Notes: generated by a model not told the origin, from the letters alone. A DNA stretch of 10,144 nucleotides from Clostridium sp. CAG:411 (GCA_000437275.1 FR899695.1:3708-13851); one strand, 5' to 3'. Counted from the first letter of the stretch, positions 1 to 6,209 are shown. A program made the numbers and translations.

Positions 1-1033
1 TTGGCATAGCTGCTGTGATAGCCGCTATTCGCTTATTATCCTTTGCCAGTTCCATTAATTTTTTACTAAAAATGTCCGTATAAGAAGGTCCTGCTTTTCG
101 ACTTTTACTTTTTCCTGTCGTTACATCAAATGGATTCACCCCATGAAAATGAGATGGGTATTTTTCTGCAAATCGATACCCTTTTCCTTTTTTTGTAATA
201 ACATGAACAATTACAGTCCCTTTTACACGCTGTGCCCGTTCTAACATAGAATAGATCCCCGTAATATTATGTCCATCAATCGGTCCAAGATAAGTAATTC
301 CCATGTCTTCAAATAACATGCCAGGTACCATCAAACGTTTTATGGATTCTTTGGAACGTCGCATAGTCCCCATCAATGCATTACCTATCTGAGGCATTTT
401 CATAATTGTTTGTTCTACACCAGTTTTAAATTTTGTATATCTTACATCGGTTCGTAGTTTTCCCAGATAGGTTGCCATACCACCTACATTTTCAGAAATT
501 GACATATTATTATCATTTAATACAACAATCATGTTTGTTTTAAGTCTTGCCGCATTATTTAACGCCTCAAATGCCATTCCTCCTGATAAAGCACCATCAC
601 CAATTACCGCCACAACCTTATTATTCTTTCTCAGCAAGTCTCTTGCCCTTGCCATTCCCAAGGCTGCCGATATCGAAGTTGAGCTGTGCCCTGTGTTAAA
701 AGCATCTGCCGCACTTTCTTTACATTTTGGGAAACCACTCATTCCATCTAATTGCCGTAATGTATCAAATCCATCTTTTCTTCCAGTTAAAATTTTATGC
801 ACATATGCCTGATGTCCCACATCCCAAACCAGTTGGTCCTCAGGAAAATTCAAAAATAAATGCAATGCCATAGTAAGTTCTACCACACCCAAGTTTGATG
901 CTAAATGCCCGCCTTTTTCACTGACCTTTTCCAGCAAAAAATCTCTTATTTCCTGAGATAATTGCGCATAGTCTTCTTTTCGTATTTTTTTTATATCATT
1001 TGCATGATTGATACTATCTAATATTTTAGGCAT
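1..1033 (-). CDS. dxs: 1-deoxy-D-xylulose-5-phosphate synthase, N-terminal part (cut by window edge)
   Basis: This cytoplasmic enzyme condenses pyruvate with glyceraldehyde 3-phosphate, using thiamine diphosphate (TPP), in the first step of the MEP isoprenoid pathway. The window holds 344 codons of a family usually about 620 residues long, so the C-terminal part lies beyond the left edge. Visible family motifs are SNLGVVELT (46-54), DVGHQAYVHKIL with the conserved His74, GHSSTSIS (115-122), the TPP/Mg site GDGALSGG (145-152) followed by VLNDNNMSIS (171-180), and GPIDGHN (250-256). The ATG at 1031-1033 has a GGAGG site 7 nt upstream (1041-1045). It lies 37 nt after the ispA stop, so both genes are probably co-transcribed and feed the same pathway. 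No frameshift is seen. Confidence 0.97.
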   Translation of the reverse strand, partial: MPKILDSINHANDIKKIRKEDYAQLSQEIRDFLLEKVSEKGGHLASNLGVVELTMALHLFLNFPEDQLVWDVGHQAYVHKILTGRKDGFDTLRQLDGMSGFPKCKESAADAFNTGHSSTSISAALGMARARDLLRKNNKVVAVIGDGALSGGMAFEALNNAARLKTNMIVVLNDNNMSISENVGGMATYLGKLRTDVRYTKFKTGVEQTIMKMPQIGNALMGTMRRSKESIKRLMVPGMLFEDMGITYLGPIDGHNITGIYSMLERAQRVKGTVIVHVITKKGKGYRFAEKYPSHFHGVNPFDVTTGKSKSRKAGPSYTDIFSKKLMELAKDNKRIAAITAAMP

Positions 1034-1070
1034 ATTAACGCCTCCATTCCATTGTACTTTCCATTTATTC

Positions 1071-1964
1071 TTATTTTTCCCGGTATATCAAATATTTTAC
1101 CAGTTGTTCTAAGTATTCATTTTTATATTTCTGTCCACGAAGCATAGCAATGGCATCCATAGACAACTGTTCCACCTGTTCTTTTGCCTTTTCAATTCCC
1201 ATAATGGTAACATAGGTTGTCTTATGATTCTTCTCATCACTATTTACAGGCTTTCCAATTTGTGCTTCTTCACCTATCACATCTAAAATATCATCTTGAA
1301 TTTGAAATGCAAGTCCTATTTTTTTCGCTGCCTGTTGTATACACAACACTTCTTCCTCAGAAGCTCCTGCCATAATTGCTCCAATCATCATAGATGCCTC
1401 AATCAGTGCTCCTGTCTTCAAATCATAGATGAAATCTAATTTTTCCCGTTCCATTGGTCGGTCACAATTCTCCACATCAACTGCCTGTCCGCCAATCATT
1501 CCATATATTCCTGGTTTCTTGGCTAAAACTGTATATGCTTTTGTTGCCCGCTGCAAATCTTCCCCATAGGTAAAAGATTCGGTTGCCACTTCAAATCCAT
1601 AATTTAAAAGAGCGTCTCCCGCCAAAATTCCCATTGCTTCTCCATAAACAATATGGGTAGTCTTTCTTCCTCGTCGATACGCATCATCATCCATCGCAGG
1701 TAAATCATCATGCACAAGGGAATAGGTGTGTATCATTTCCATAGCTGCCATAAATGGTTCAACCAGTTTTGTATCCGTTCCCCCAAACAAGCGAAAGCTC
1801 TCTAAAATCAACATAGGACGAAGACGTTTGCCTCCAGCCAATATACTATAATTCATAGCCTCAATGACTGTCTTTTGAAATCCTTTCTCCGAGGGCAGAT
1901 AGTTTTTTATCACCTGCTCAATATATGCAACTCGACTCTTTAACTCTTCTTCAAATATTTTCAC
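1071..1964 (-). CDS. ispA: Farnesyl diphosphate synthase (short-chain polyprenyl synthase)
   Basis: This is a cytoplasmic trans-prenyltransferase that adds isopentenyl diphosphate to DMAPP and GPP to make C15 farnesyl diphosphate, the precursor of undecaprenyl and other prenyl lipids. At 297 residues it has the normal family length. Key motifs are GKRLRP (45-50), the first Asp-rich motif DDLPAMDDD (86-94, with the bacterial FPP-synthase four-residue spacing), GGQAVD (158-163) and the second Asp-rich motif DDILD (224-228). YSLVHDD before the first motif resembles E. coli IspA, which supports a C15 product, although GGPP synthase cannot be fully excluded from sequence alone. The start is GTG, one base after the xseB stop, and its ribosome site lies inside the xseB end, which suggests translational coupling. 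Downstream dxs supplies the same pathway. Confidence 0.95.
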   Translation of the reverse strand: MKIFEEELKSRVAYIEQVIKNYLPSEKGFQKTVIEAMNYSILAGGKRLRPMLILESFRLFGGTDTKLVEPFMAAMEMIHTYSLVHDDLPAMDDDAYRRGRKTTHIVYGEAMGILAGDALLNYGFEVATESFTYGEDLQRATKAYTVLAKKPGIYGMIGGQAVDVENCDRPMEREKLDFIYDLKTGALIEASMMIGAIMAGASEEEVLCIQQAAKKIGLAFQIQDDILDVIGEEAQIGKPVNSDEKNHKTTYVTIMGIEKAKEQVEQLSMDAIAMLRGQKYKNEYLEQLVKYLIYREK

Positions 1965-1965
1965 T

Positions 1966-2160
1966 TTACTGCTCCTCCGAAATTACAACTAACTCTTTTT
2001 CAACTTTATCTATGGATTGGTTACATTTTTTTACTAATTTCATACCTTCCTGATATAATTTAAAAGAAGCTTCCAGCGATACTTCCTCATCCTCAAGCTT
2101 TTCTAAAATTTCCTCTAAAGCGTTGAAAGAATCTTCTAATGTTTTTCCTTTTCCTGCCAA
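1966..2160 (-). CDS. xseB: Exodeoxyribonuclease VII small subunit
   Basis: This is the small subunit of exonuclease VII, which with XseA degrades single-stranded DNA in both directions to oligonucleotides. The product is 64 residues, typical for the family. It shows the XseB signature: LEDSFNALEEILEKLEDEEVSLEASFKLYQEGMKL (8-42), consisting of two amphipathic helices joined by a short turn. A helical tail follows, ending SEEQ. The start is TTG, with GGAGG 8 nt upstream (2169-2173) in the 16-nt gap after the xseA stop. No in-frame ATG is nearby and the protein begins at the usual place, so TTG is accepted. The rare start may lower expression, although the small subunit is expected in excess over XseA. 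Confidence 0.93.
   Translation of the reverse strand: MAGKGKTLEDSFNALEEILEKLEDEEVSLEASFKLYQEGMKLVKKCNQSIDKVEKELVVISEEQ
1972..1978 (-). promoter_or_regulatory. ispA ribosome binding site encoded by the end of xseB
   Basis: GGAGGAG lies 7 nt before the ispA GTG and at the same time encodes the Glu-Glu of the xseB C-terminus SEEQ-stop. It decides the GTG start of ispA, since no ATG lies in a suitable position. Ribosomes ending xseB would uncover or reuse this site. Confidence 0.85.
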
Positions 2161-2176
2161 TTTCAGTACCTCCGCT

Positions 2177-3388
2177 CTATTTTCTTGTTCTTTCGATTGT
2201 CTTGTCTACATTTGCGATAATATCTCCATCTAACACCGAGATAATAAGTTTATCTTTTTTCTCTATGTTTTTTATGGATTTTACTGCGTTTTGATTCGTA
2301 TCCGTCAAAAATGCATATCCCTGACTAAGCTTTCGCAAAGGCGATAATCCCTCCAAACGTTCTGAAAAAATCGCCAGTTTGTATTTTTCGCGTTCCAGCT
2401 TATTTTTCATACTATTTTCCAGCTTATCTTCAAAATTCAACAAACGTTGTCTTTTTTGCTGTAGTTGATTTATAGGATTTGCATGTTCCAGTCGAAGTTT
2501 TCGATTGTCTAAACGGGTTCGATACTGCTGTATTTTCCATGTCATTTTTTCAAGCAACATTTTTTCATATTCCATCAATTGCGCTATAACTTCCCGAATA
2601 TCTGCCACTGCTAACTCCGCTGCTGCCGAAGGGGTAGGCGCCCTTAAATCTGCCACAAAATCTGCTATTGTCACATCCGTTTCATGTCCTACTGCTGAAA
2701 TAACAGGCGTACAACATTCAAAAATTGCCCTTGCAACAATCTCCTCATTAAATGCCCATAAGTCTTCTATTGAGCCTCCACCTCGTCCTACAATGATTAC
2801 ATCCATATCCATCTGATCTAGCACCTGAATTCCACGTACAATAGATTCTGCTGCTCCCTGCCCCTGTACCTGTGCAGGATATAAGTATAATTGAATATAT
2901 GGGTTTCTTCTGGTAGCAATATTTTGTATATCATGAATCGCTGCACCTGTAATAGCAGTTACGATTCCTACTTTATTTGAAAAAAAAGGAATTGATTGCT
3001 TATATTCTGGTGCAAACAGACCTTCTTCTTCTAACTCTTTTTTTAGCTGCATATACTTTTCAAATAAAATACCTGCACCATCTAATTTAATTTCCTTGGC
3101 ATAAAGCTGATACTTTCCATCTCTCTCATAAGTAGTAATATTTCCAAACACTACAACAGATTGCCCTTCCTGTAATTCAAATGCAAGTCCATCACGATTA
3201 GATGCAAACATAATGCAGGATAACTGGCTCTGATTATCTTTCAACGTAAAATAAATATGCCCTGAAGAATGATATTTACAATTTGATACTTCGCCTTTTA
3301 TATAAATTCTTCCAAGTGCAAAATCCGAATCAAAAATATGCTTAATATAACGATTAATTTCAGAAACCCAGTATGCTTTTTCTCTCAT
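2177..3388 (-). CDS. xseA: Exodeoxyribonuclease VII large subunit
   Basis: This is the catalytic subunit of exonuclease VII, a metal-independent single-strand DNA exonuclease involved in repair and in clearing toxic single-stranded DNA. It is 403 residues, about B. subtilis length and shorter than E. coli XseA. Domains in order are an N-terminal OB fold (about 1-100; VSEINRYIKHIF, GEVSNCKYHSSGHIYFTLKD), the catalytic domain (about 130-260) with GRGGGSIEDLWAFNEE (201-216), SAVGHETDVTIADFVADLRAPTPSAAAE (231-258), then a long coiled-coil region (about 262-345) and the C-terminal LSPLRKLSQGYA segment (348-359). The ATG has AAGGAGA 7 nt upstream (3396-3402). xseB follows after 16 nt. In B. subtilis folD precedes xseA; here nusB does, with a 104-nt spacer containing a strong inverted repeat. 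Confidence 0.97.
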   Translation of the reverse strand: MREKAYWVSEINRYIKHIFDSDFALGRIYIKGEVSNCKYHSSGHIYFTLKDNQSQLSCIMFASNRDGLAFELQEGQSVVVFGNITTYERDGKYQLYAKEIKLDGAGILFEKYMQLKKELEEEGLFAPEYKQSIPFFSNKVGIVTAITGAAIHDIQNIATRRNPYIQLYLYPAQVQGQGAAESIVRGIQVLDQMDMDVIIVGRGGGSIEDLWAFNEEIVARAIFECCTPVISAVGHETDVTIADFVADLRAPTPSAAAELAVADIREVIAQLMEYEKMLLEKMTWKIQQYRTRLDNRKLRLEHANPINQLQQKRQRLLNFEDKLENSMKNKLEREKYKLAIFSERLEGLSPLRKLSQGYAFLTDTNQNAVKSIKNIEKKDKLIISVLDGDIIANVDKTIERTRK

Positions 3389-3466
3389 GACTCTGTCTCC
3401 TTATGTCCTGTAAAAAGACTCTTGTATTTCTCATTTAACACAGTTATACAAACTAAAACATTCCTT

Positions 3467-3511
3467 TATGATAGAAAAAGGTTGAATTAGCTTCAACCTT
3501 TTTCTATCATA
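3467..3511. repeat. Perfect 20-bp inverted repeat across the nusB stop codon (possible terminator or attenuator)
   Basis: The two arms (3467-3486 and 3492-3511) are exactly complementary over 20 bp around a 5-nt loop. The right arm contains the last codons of nusB (MIEKG-stop). The inner part has an A5-GGTTGAA stem matched by TTCAACC-T5, the shape of a weak bidirectional intrinsic terminator. There is no further T tract beyond the full stem on either side. It lies between nusB and the same-strand gene xseA, so it could end or attenuate transcription there, or block 3' exonucleases and separate the two mRNA segments. Confidence 0.75.
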
Positions 3512-3906
3512 CCTGCTACTTTTGCTAATACACCATTCACAAAAGATGGTGACTCATCCTGTCCATATTTTTTTGCAATTTCCACTGCTTCATTAATGGC
3601 AACACTCACAGGTATCTCTTCATCATACTTCATCTCATAAACGGCAAGACGCATAATCGACAAGTCGACCTTCGCCATTCTTTTAAGTTTCCATCCATCA
3701 GAGGCACTTTCTAAAATGGAGTCAATTTCCTCCATATGCGCTAACACGTTATGGTATTTATTTCTAATATACGCTACATCATCACTTTTAGGAGCAATTA
3801 TACTTCCTAAATAATTTGAAACCTGTTCGTCTAATTCTTCCAGCTTGTGGAACTCTACCTGATAAAGTAATATCATCAAGTGTTCTCTGCATTCTCTACG
3901 CGTCAT
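3493..3906 (-). CDS. nusB: Transcription antitermination factor NusB
   Basis: NusB is an RNA-binding all-helical protein that joins NusE (S10) on boxA RNA to keep RNA polymerase processive, especially in rRNA operons. The product from the chosen start is 137 residues, the normal size. It begins TRRECREHLMILLYQVEFH, typical of the family N-terminus, and keeps the conserved core DLSIMRLAVYEM (81-92), EIPVSVAINEAVEIAKKYG (98-116) and SFVNGVL (121-127). I chose the ATG at 3904-3906, which has AGGAG about 10 nt upstream (3917-3921). An in-frame ATG at 3964-3966 would add 20 Lys/Arg-rich residues not usual for NusB, and its purine stretch sits too close. The gene lies between an Asp23-family gene and xseA. 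Confidence 0.94.
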   Translation of the reverse strand: MTRRECREHLMILLYQVEFHKLEELDEQVSNYLGSIIAPKSDDVAYIRNKYHNVLAHMEEIDSILESASDGWKLKRMAKVDLSIMRLAVYEMKYDEEIPVSVAINEAVEIAKKYGQDESPSFVNGVLAKVAGMIEKG

Positions 3907-3947
3907 TCTCGACTTACTCCTATCTTTTCCTTTTGTAAATTTTATTC

Positions 3948-3987
3948 TGTGTAGATAGACAAACATTTTCCTTCGTTGTTCTACACA
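3948..3987 (-). repeat. 8-bp inverted repeat in the nusB leader
   Basis: TGTGTAGA and its exact complement TCTACACA (3948-3955 and 3980-3987) enclose a 24-nt loop upstream of the chosen nusB start. In the transcript this would form a second hairpin after the one at 3993-4022. No T tract follows, so it does not look like a terminator. The in-frame alternative nusB ATG (3964-3966) would lie in the loop. Functional significance is uncertain. Confidence 0.4.
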
Positions 3988-3992
3988 TGCTC

Positions 3993-4022
3993 ATCAGGGG
4001 CTACTATACAGCATCCCCTGAT
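3993..4022 (-). repeat. Stable hairpin between asp23 and nusB
   Basis: ATCAGGGG and CCCCTGAT (8 bp, exact) flank an inner TGCT/AGTA stem of four further pairs (including one G-U) after a single A-G mismatch, with a 4-nt GTAT loop. The G4/C4 run is striking in this AT-rich sequence. It starts 20 nt after the asp23 stop. It lacks a following T run on the minus strand, so it is more likely an mRNA 3'-end protector, processing site or leader element than an intrinsic terminator. Confidence 0.6.
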
Positions 4023-4042
4023 ATTCGTCGTTCTCTCTTTTA

Positions 4043-4420
4043 CTAGATTGCAACCCCCGCAATTCTTACATTCACTTCTGCAACATGTAATCCAGTCATA
4101 TTCTCAATTGCCGTTTTCACTCTTTCCTGTACTGTTTCAGATGTCTTAGGAATGTTGTATCCATACTCCATGTTCAAAGCCATATCAACCACTACATCTT
4201 CTGGGTTAATTTCAACCTTAACACCCTTAGCCAAATTTTTCATACCAAGCTTTCCAACTAATTCATTGGTAATATTTCCAGCCATAGATGCCACGCCCTC
4301 AACCTCAGTAGCAGCCAGTCCTGCAATAATTGCTACCACTTCATCTGCAATCTGCACTTCTCCAACCATTCCTTCATCTAATACATTATAAGCTCCTGCC
4401 TTCTCTATCTCTTTAGCCAC
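4043..4420 (-). CDS. Asp23/Gls24-family protein (YqhY-like, DUF322)
   Basis: The product is 125 residues and belongs to the Asp23/Gls24 alkaline-shock/envelope-stress family. Visible family features are GEVQIADEVVAIIAGLAATEVEGVASMAG (20-48), the VKVEINPEDVVVDMALNMEYGYNIP core (67-91), and VQERVKTAIENMTGLHVAEVNVRIAGV (97-123). There is no signal peptide or membrane segment, so it is cytosolic or peripherally membrane-associated through partners. By position before nusB it matches B. subtilis YqhY, which is genetically linked to control of acetyl-CoA carboxylase; that role is known for the relative and only inferred here. The start is GTG at 4418-4420 with AGGAGG 7 nt upstream; an upstream in-frame ATG at 4442-4444 would read through this site. 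A strong promoter and a structured leader precede it. Confidence 0.92.
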   Translation of the reverse strand: MAKEIEKAGAYNVLDEGMVGEVQIADEVVAIIAGLAATEVEGVASMAGNITNELVGKLGMKNLAKGVKVEINPEDVVVDMALNMEYGYNIPKTSETVQERVKTAIENMTGLHVAEVNVRIAGVAI

Positions 4421-4427
4421 TTTACTA

Positions 4428-4433
4428 CCTCCT
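4428..4433 (-). promoter_or_regulatory. Consensus ribosome binding site deciding the GTG start of the asp23-like gene
   Basis: AGGAGG lies 7 nt before GTG at 4418-4420. It falls inside the extra codons that the longer ATG-initiated reading frame (from 4444) would require, so the shorter protein is the better model. Confidence 0.85.
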
Positions 4434-4485
4434 ATTTTCCACATATATTGACATCTCTGCCCTCATCTTATTTTCCAAAAAGTAA

Positions 4486-4526
4486 CTGTTTAAAATCAAA
4501 TTTGCCAAGCTATCGATTTTGAACAG
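4486..4526 (-). repeat. Imperfect stem-loop in the asp23-like gene leader
   Basis: CTGTTCAAAATC pairs with GATTTTAAACAG with one mismatch (arms 4515-4526 and 4486-4497), enclosing a 17-nt loop. The stem extends by a GTA/TAC triplet (4528-4530 and 4482-4484) after one further mismatch. It lies within the roughly 120-nt untranslated leader made from the promoter at 4550-4577. No known riboswitch consensus was recognised. It could affect mRNA stability or translation. Confidence 0.5.
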
Positions 4527-4549
4527 ATACACGCAAAATATATATCTCT

Positions 4550-4577
4550 ATTATATCAAACTTACTGATTTTTGCAA
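4550..4577 (-). promoter_or_regulatory. Sigma-A promoter for the asp23-nusB-xse-isp block
   Basis: TTGCAA (-35, 4572-4577) and a perfect TATAAT (-10, 4550-4555) are separated by 16 nt, with an extended -10 TG one base before TATAAT. The predicted start is near 4543, giving a leader of about 120 nt before the GTG of the asp23-like gene. This promoter separates vegetative expression of the downstream housekeeping genes from the sporulation operon. No convincing intrinsic terminator lies between spoIIIAH and this promoter, so some read-through during sporulation is possible. Confidence 0.8.
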
Positions 4578-4614
4578 TTTTTTTTAGGATTCTTTGTGAT
4601 TCTTTTTTTCCTCT

Positions 4615-5238
4615 CTATTTATTGGCTGTAGAAATTACGATTTTGTCCATAGCTACACCTGTTTTTCTTGTGACGATATCCTCAATCTGCGTAATTTCCT
4701 GTTCCGTAAGTTCTTTTTTATTTATTACTACATCAACATTATCCTTTTCCATACTTACAACTGCCCCATCAAATCCTTTTGCAGATAACAAGGTTTCAGC
4801 CGCATTCTCCTTTTCCGCAAAATCTGCAATTTCCATAATGGAGTTGATTGCATCATTTTTTTGATCTTCTGTAGCATTTGCATTGTTAATAATCTCATTA
4901 AAGATTTCTTTATTTTCTGCCCTTGTCTGTTCTCTCTCTAATTTAATAGAATAAAAAATATCATTTCCTTTGGCATTTGTTAATACTGCCTCTCCTACTT
5001 TTTCATCCTCTTGTTCACTTGTAACATCCACCTCTGCTAACTCCTGCTCCGTAAGCTCCTCCTCTGTTTTTTCTGCCACCGATGCATTTGTGGCTGTATT
5101 TACTTTTTCCTTCTGGTTTTTCTGCCAGCTAAGTGTTTCTTTTACAGAATTATCTGTAAAATTCAGATATCCAGCCACTCCAACCATAATCACCAACGCT
5201 GTAATAATAATCTGATTTCGTTTCCATATATGTTTCAT
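4615..5238 (-). CDS. spoIIIAH: Stage III sporulation protein AH
   Basis: SpoIIIAH is a mother-cell membrane protein whose extracellular YscJ/FliF-like ring-building domain binds SpoIIQ from the forespore, forming the channel between the two cells. From the chosen start it has 207 residues, close to B. subtilis (about 218). It has a basic N-terminus (KHIWKRNQ), one membrane segment (about 9-26), an acidic Glu-rich linker (about 50-85), then the conserved FYSIKLEREQTRAENKEIFNEIINN stretch (95-119) and the ring domain ending TGVAMDKIVIS (193-203). The ATG at 5236-5238 has GGAGG 5 nt upstream (5244-5248). The other ATG (5248-5250) overlaps that GGAGG and lacks its own site. It is the last gene of spoIIIA, 29 nt after spoIIIAG. 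Confidence 0.94.
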   Translation of the reverse strand: MKHIWKRNQIIITALVIMVGVAGYLNFTDNSVKETLSWQKNQKEKVNTATNASVAEKTEEELTEQELAEVDVTSEQEDEKVGEAVLTNAKGNDIFYSIKLEREQTRAENKEIFNEIINNANATEDQKNDAINSIMEIADFAEKENAAETLLSAKGFDGAVVSMEKDNVDVVINKKELTEQEITQIEDIVTRKTGVAMDKIVISTANK

Positions 5239-5267
5239 ATAAACCTCCATCCTGTATCCCTTGATAC

Positions 5268-5858
5268 TTATTTTTTCATCTTCATCACTTTTATTTTATG
5301 AGACGGAACAGAAAATAATGCCACCACCGCATCATTTATTTCCGCTTCAATTTGTTTTTGTGCCGCTCCTTCCGCAATCACTACAACGCCTTCAATCTCT
5401 GGCTGCAATTCCTTTGTAATATACGGGCTTTCGCTACCGTCCTGCTGTTTTTCAAGAATTGTCCCTTCCTCACTGGTTGTTTCTTTGCTTTCTCTGGTGG
5501 CTCCCGTACTATCTTCTTCCTTCACTGTAGTTTTTTTATAGGGTGCATCTTTTAATACAACTTTTTCCTGTGTTGCCTTTGCCGTAATCATAACTTGTAC
5601 TTTTCCAATTCCATCCACCTGCGATAATACATTTGTAAGCCTCGTCTCCATATTTTCGATATAAGTATTTAATTGCTGCTCCTCTGATTGCTTCTCCTCG
5701 TTTTGTGTGTTTATCTGTGTCTGCGTTTTATGCTCCTCCTTTCCATCAAAAGATGCAATTAAAAGTACAAGTCCTGCAACAATCAATAGCCCCAATCGGA
5801 TCACCCCGATTTTTTTTCCTTTTTCCACCCATTCTTTCCAATTAACCTTCTGTATCAT
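5268..5858 (-). CDS. spoIIIAG: Stage III sporulation protein AG
   Basis: SpoIIIAG forms the large oligomeric ring of the SpoIIIA channel on the mother-cell side of the intermembrane space. The product has 196 residues (B. subtilis about 229). It has a cytoplasmic N-terminus (MIQKVNWKEWVEKGKK), one membrane segment (about 18-36), a Gln/Glu-rich linker (40-65), and a split ring-building motif. The first half is YIENMETRLTNVLSQVDGIGKVQVMITAK (66-94). An insert rich in Thr, Glu and Lys (about 95-150) corresponds to the beta-rich insertion of this family. The second half is PEIEGVVVIAEGA through ALFSVPSHKIKVMKM (153-194). The ATG overlaps the spoIIIAF stop as ATGA, with GGGGGAG 7 nt upstream (5866-5872), so translation is probably coupled. 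Confidence 0.96.
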   Translation of the reverse strand: MIQKVNWKEWVEKGKKIGVIRLGLLIVAGLVLLIASFDGKEEHKTQTQINTQNEEKQSEEQQLNTYIENMETRLTNVLSQVDGIGKVQVMITAKATQEKVVLKDAPYKKTTVKEEDSTGATRESKETTSEEGTILEKQQDGSESPYITKELQPEIEGVVVIAEGAAQKQIEAEINDAVVALFSVPSHKIKVMKMKK

Positions 5859-6205
5859 GGCTGCTCTCCCCCTATTGTAATTGGATCTACATTCAAACTT
5901 TCACTTTGTTTGGCTTCCTCTTCCTCGTCTTGTGCCAGATCTTGAATCAAATTTTGACTTTTCTCTTCCCAATTTTCAAAAATGTGTTCCATTCCCGTCG
6001 TATCATATATGCTCCAATCCATTTCTATTTCCAGCCTTTTCCCAAATAAAGAGGTGCTTGCATTGATTAGAAACAAACACAAAATAATGCCAGAAAAGAA
6101 ACGCACATATTTTTTCATTTCACTTTCTGCAATTACCTGCTCTAATAAGCTGATAAACAGTAAAAAACAGGCAATTTTATGTATAATATCATAGAATATT
6201 TCCAT
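5855..6205 (-). CDS. spoIIIAF: Stage III sporulation protein AF, short form
   Basis: Position and the N-terminal half identify this as SpoIIIAF. It has two membrane segments (about 6-25 and 34-52) joined by the short charged ESEMKKYVR loop, resembling the B. subtilis SpoIIIAF N-terminus. The chosen ATG at 6203-6205 has GGGAGG 8 nt upstream; an in-frame start at 6235 would add 10 residues and has no better site. The product is only 116 residues against about 206 in B. subtilis. After the second membrane segment there is a 64-residue, largely acidic tail (DEEEEAKQSES at 93-103), too short and too polar for the usual ring-building domain. The stop overlaps the spoIIIAG start (ATGA), so this end appears genuine and not a recent frameshift. 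What remains may serve as a membrane partner of AE or AG. Confidence 0.88.
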   Translation of the reverse strand: MEIFYDIIHKIACFLLFISLLEQVIAESEMKKYVRFFSGIILCLFLINASTSLFGKRLEIEMDWSIYDTTGMEHIFENWEEKSQNLIQDLAQDEEEEAKQSESLNVDPITIGGEQP

Positions 6206-6209
6206 CTTT

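Noticed and set aside
531..812. Plus-strand open frame of 93 codons within dxs.
   Set aside because: It lies fully inside the well-supported minus-strand dxs, has no ribosome site or recognisable domain, and is the usual antisense shadow. The same applies to plus-strand frames at 2505-2816, 4152-4391, 4622-4864, 4970-5215, 5352-5555, 5881-6194, 6328-6706, 7819-8043, 8807-9001 and 9269-9472.
3904..3966. Longer nusB with an N-terminal extension of 20 residues.
   Set aside because: The extension is not typical of NusB, and its upstream purine stretch is nearly adjacent to the ATG, whereas the inner ATG has a properly spaced AGGAG and gives a standard-length protein.
4561..4614. Terminator at the end of the spoIIIA operon.
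   Set aside because: There are A/T runs and a GAATC direct repeat, but no inverted repeat of useful length; only a 4-bp AGGA/TCCT pairing was seen.
5859..5930. Possible internal sigma-E promoter before spoIIIAG, as reported in B. subtilis spoIIIA.
   Set aside because: I looked for a -35/-10 pair in the end of spoIIIAF and found no convincing match with proper spacing.
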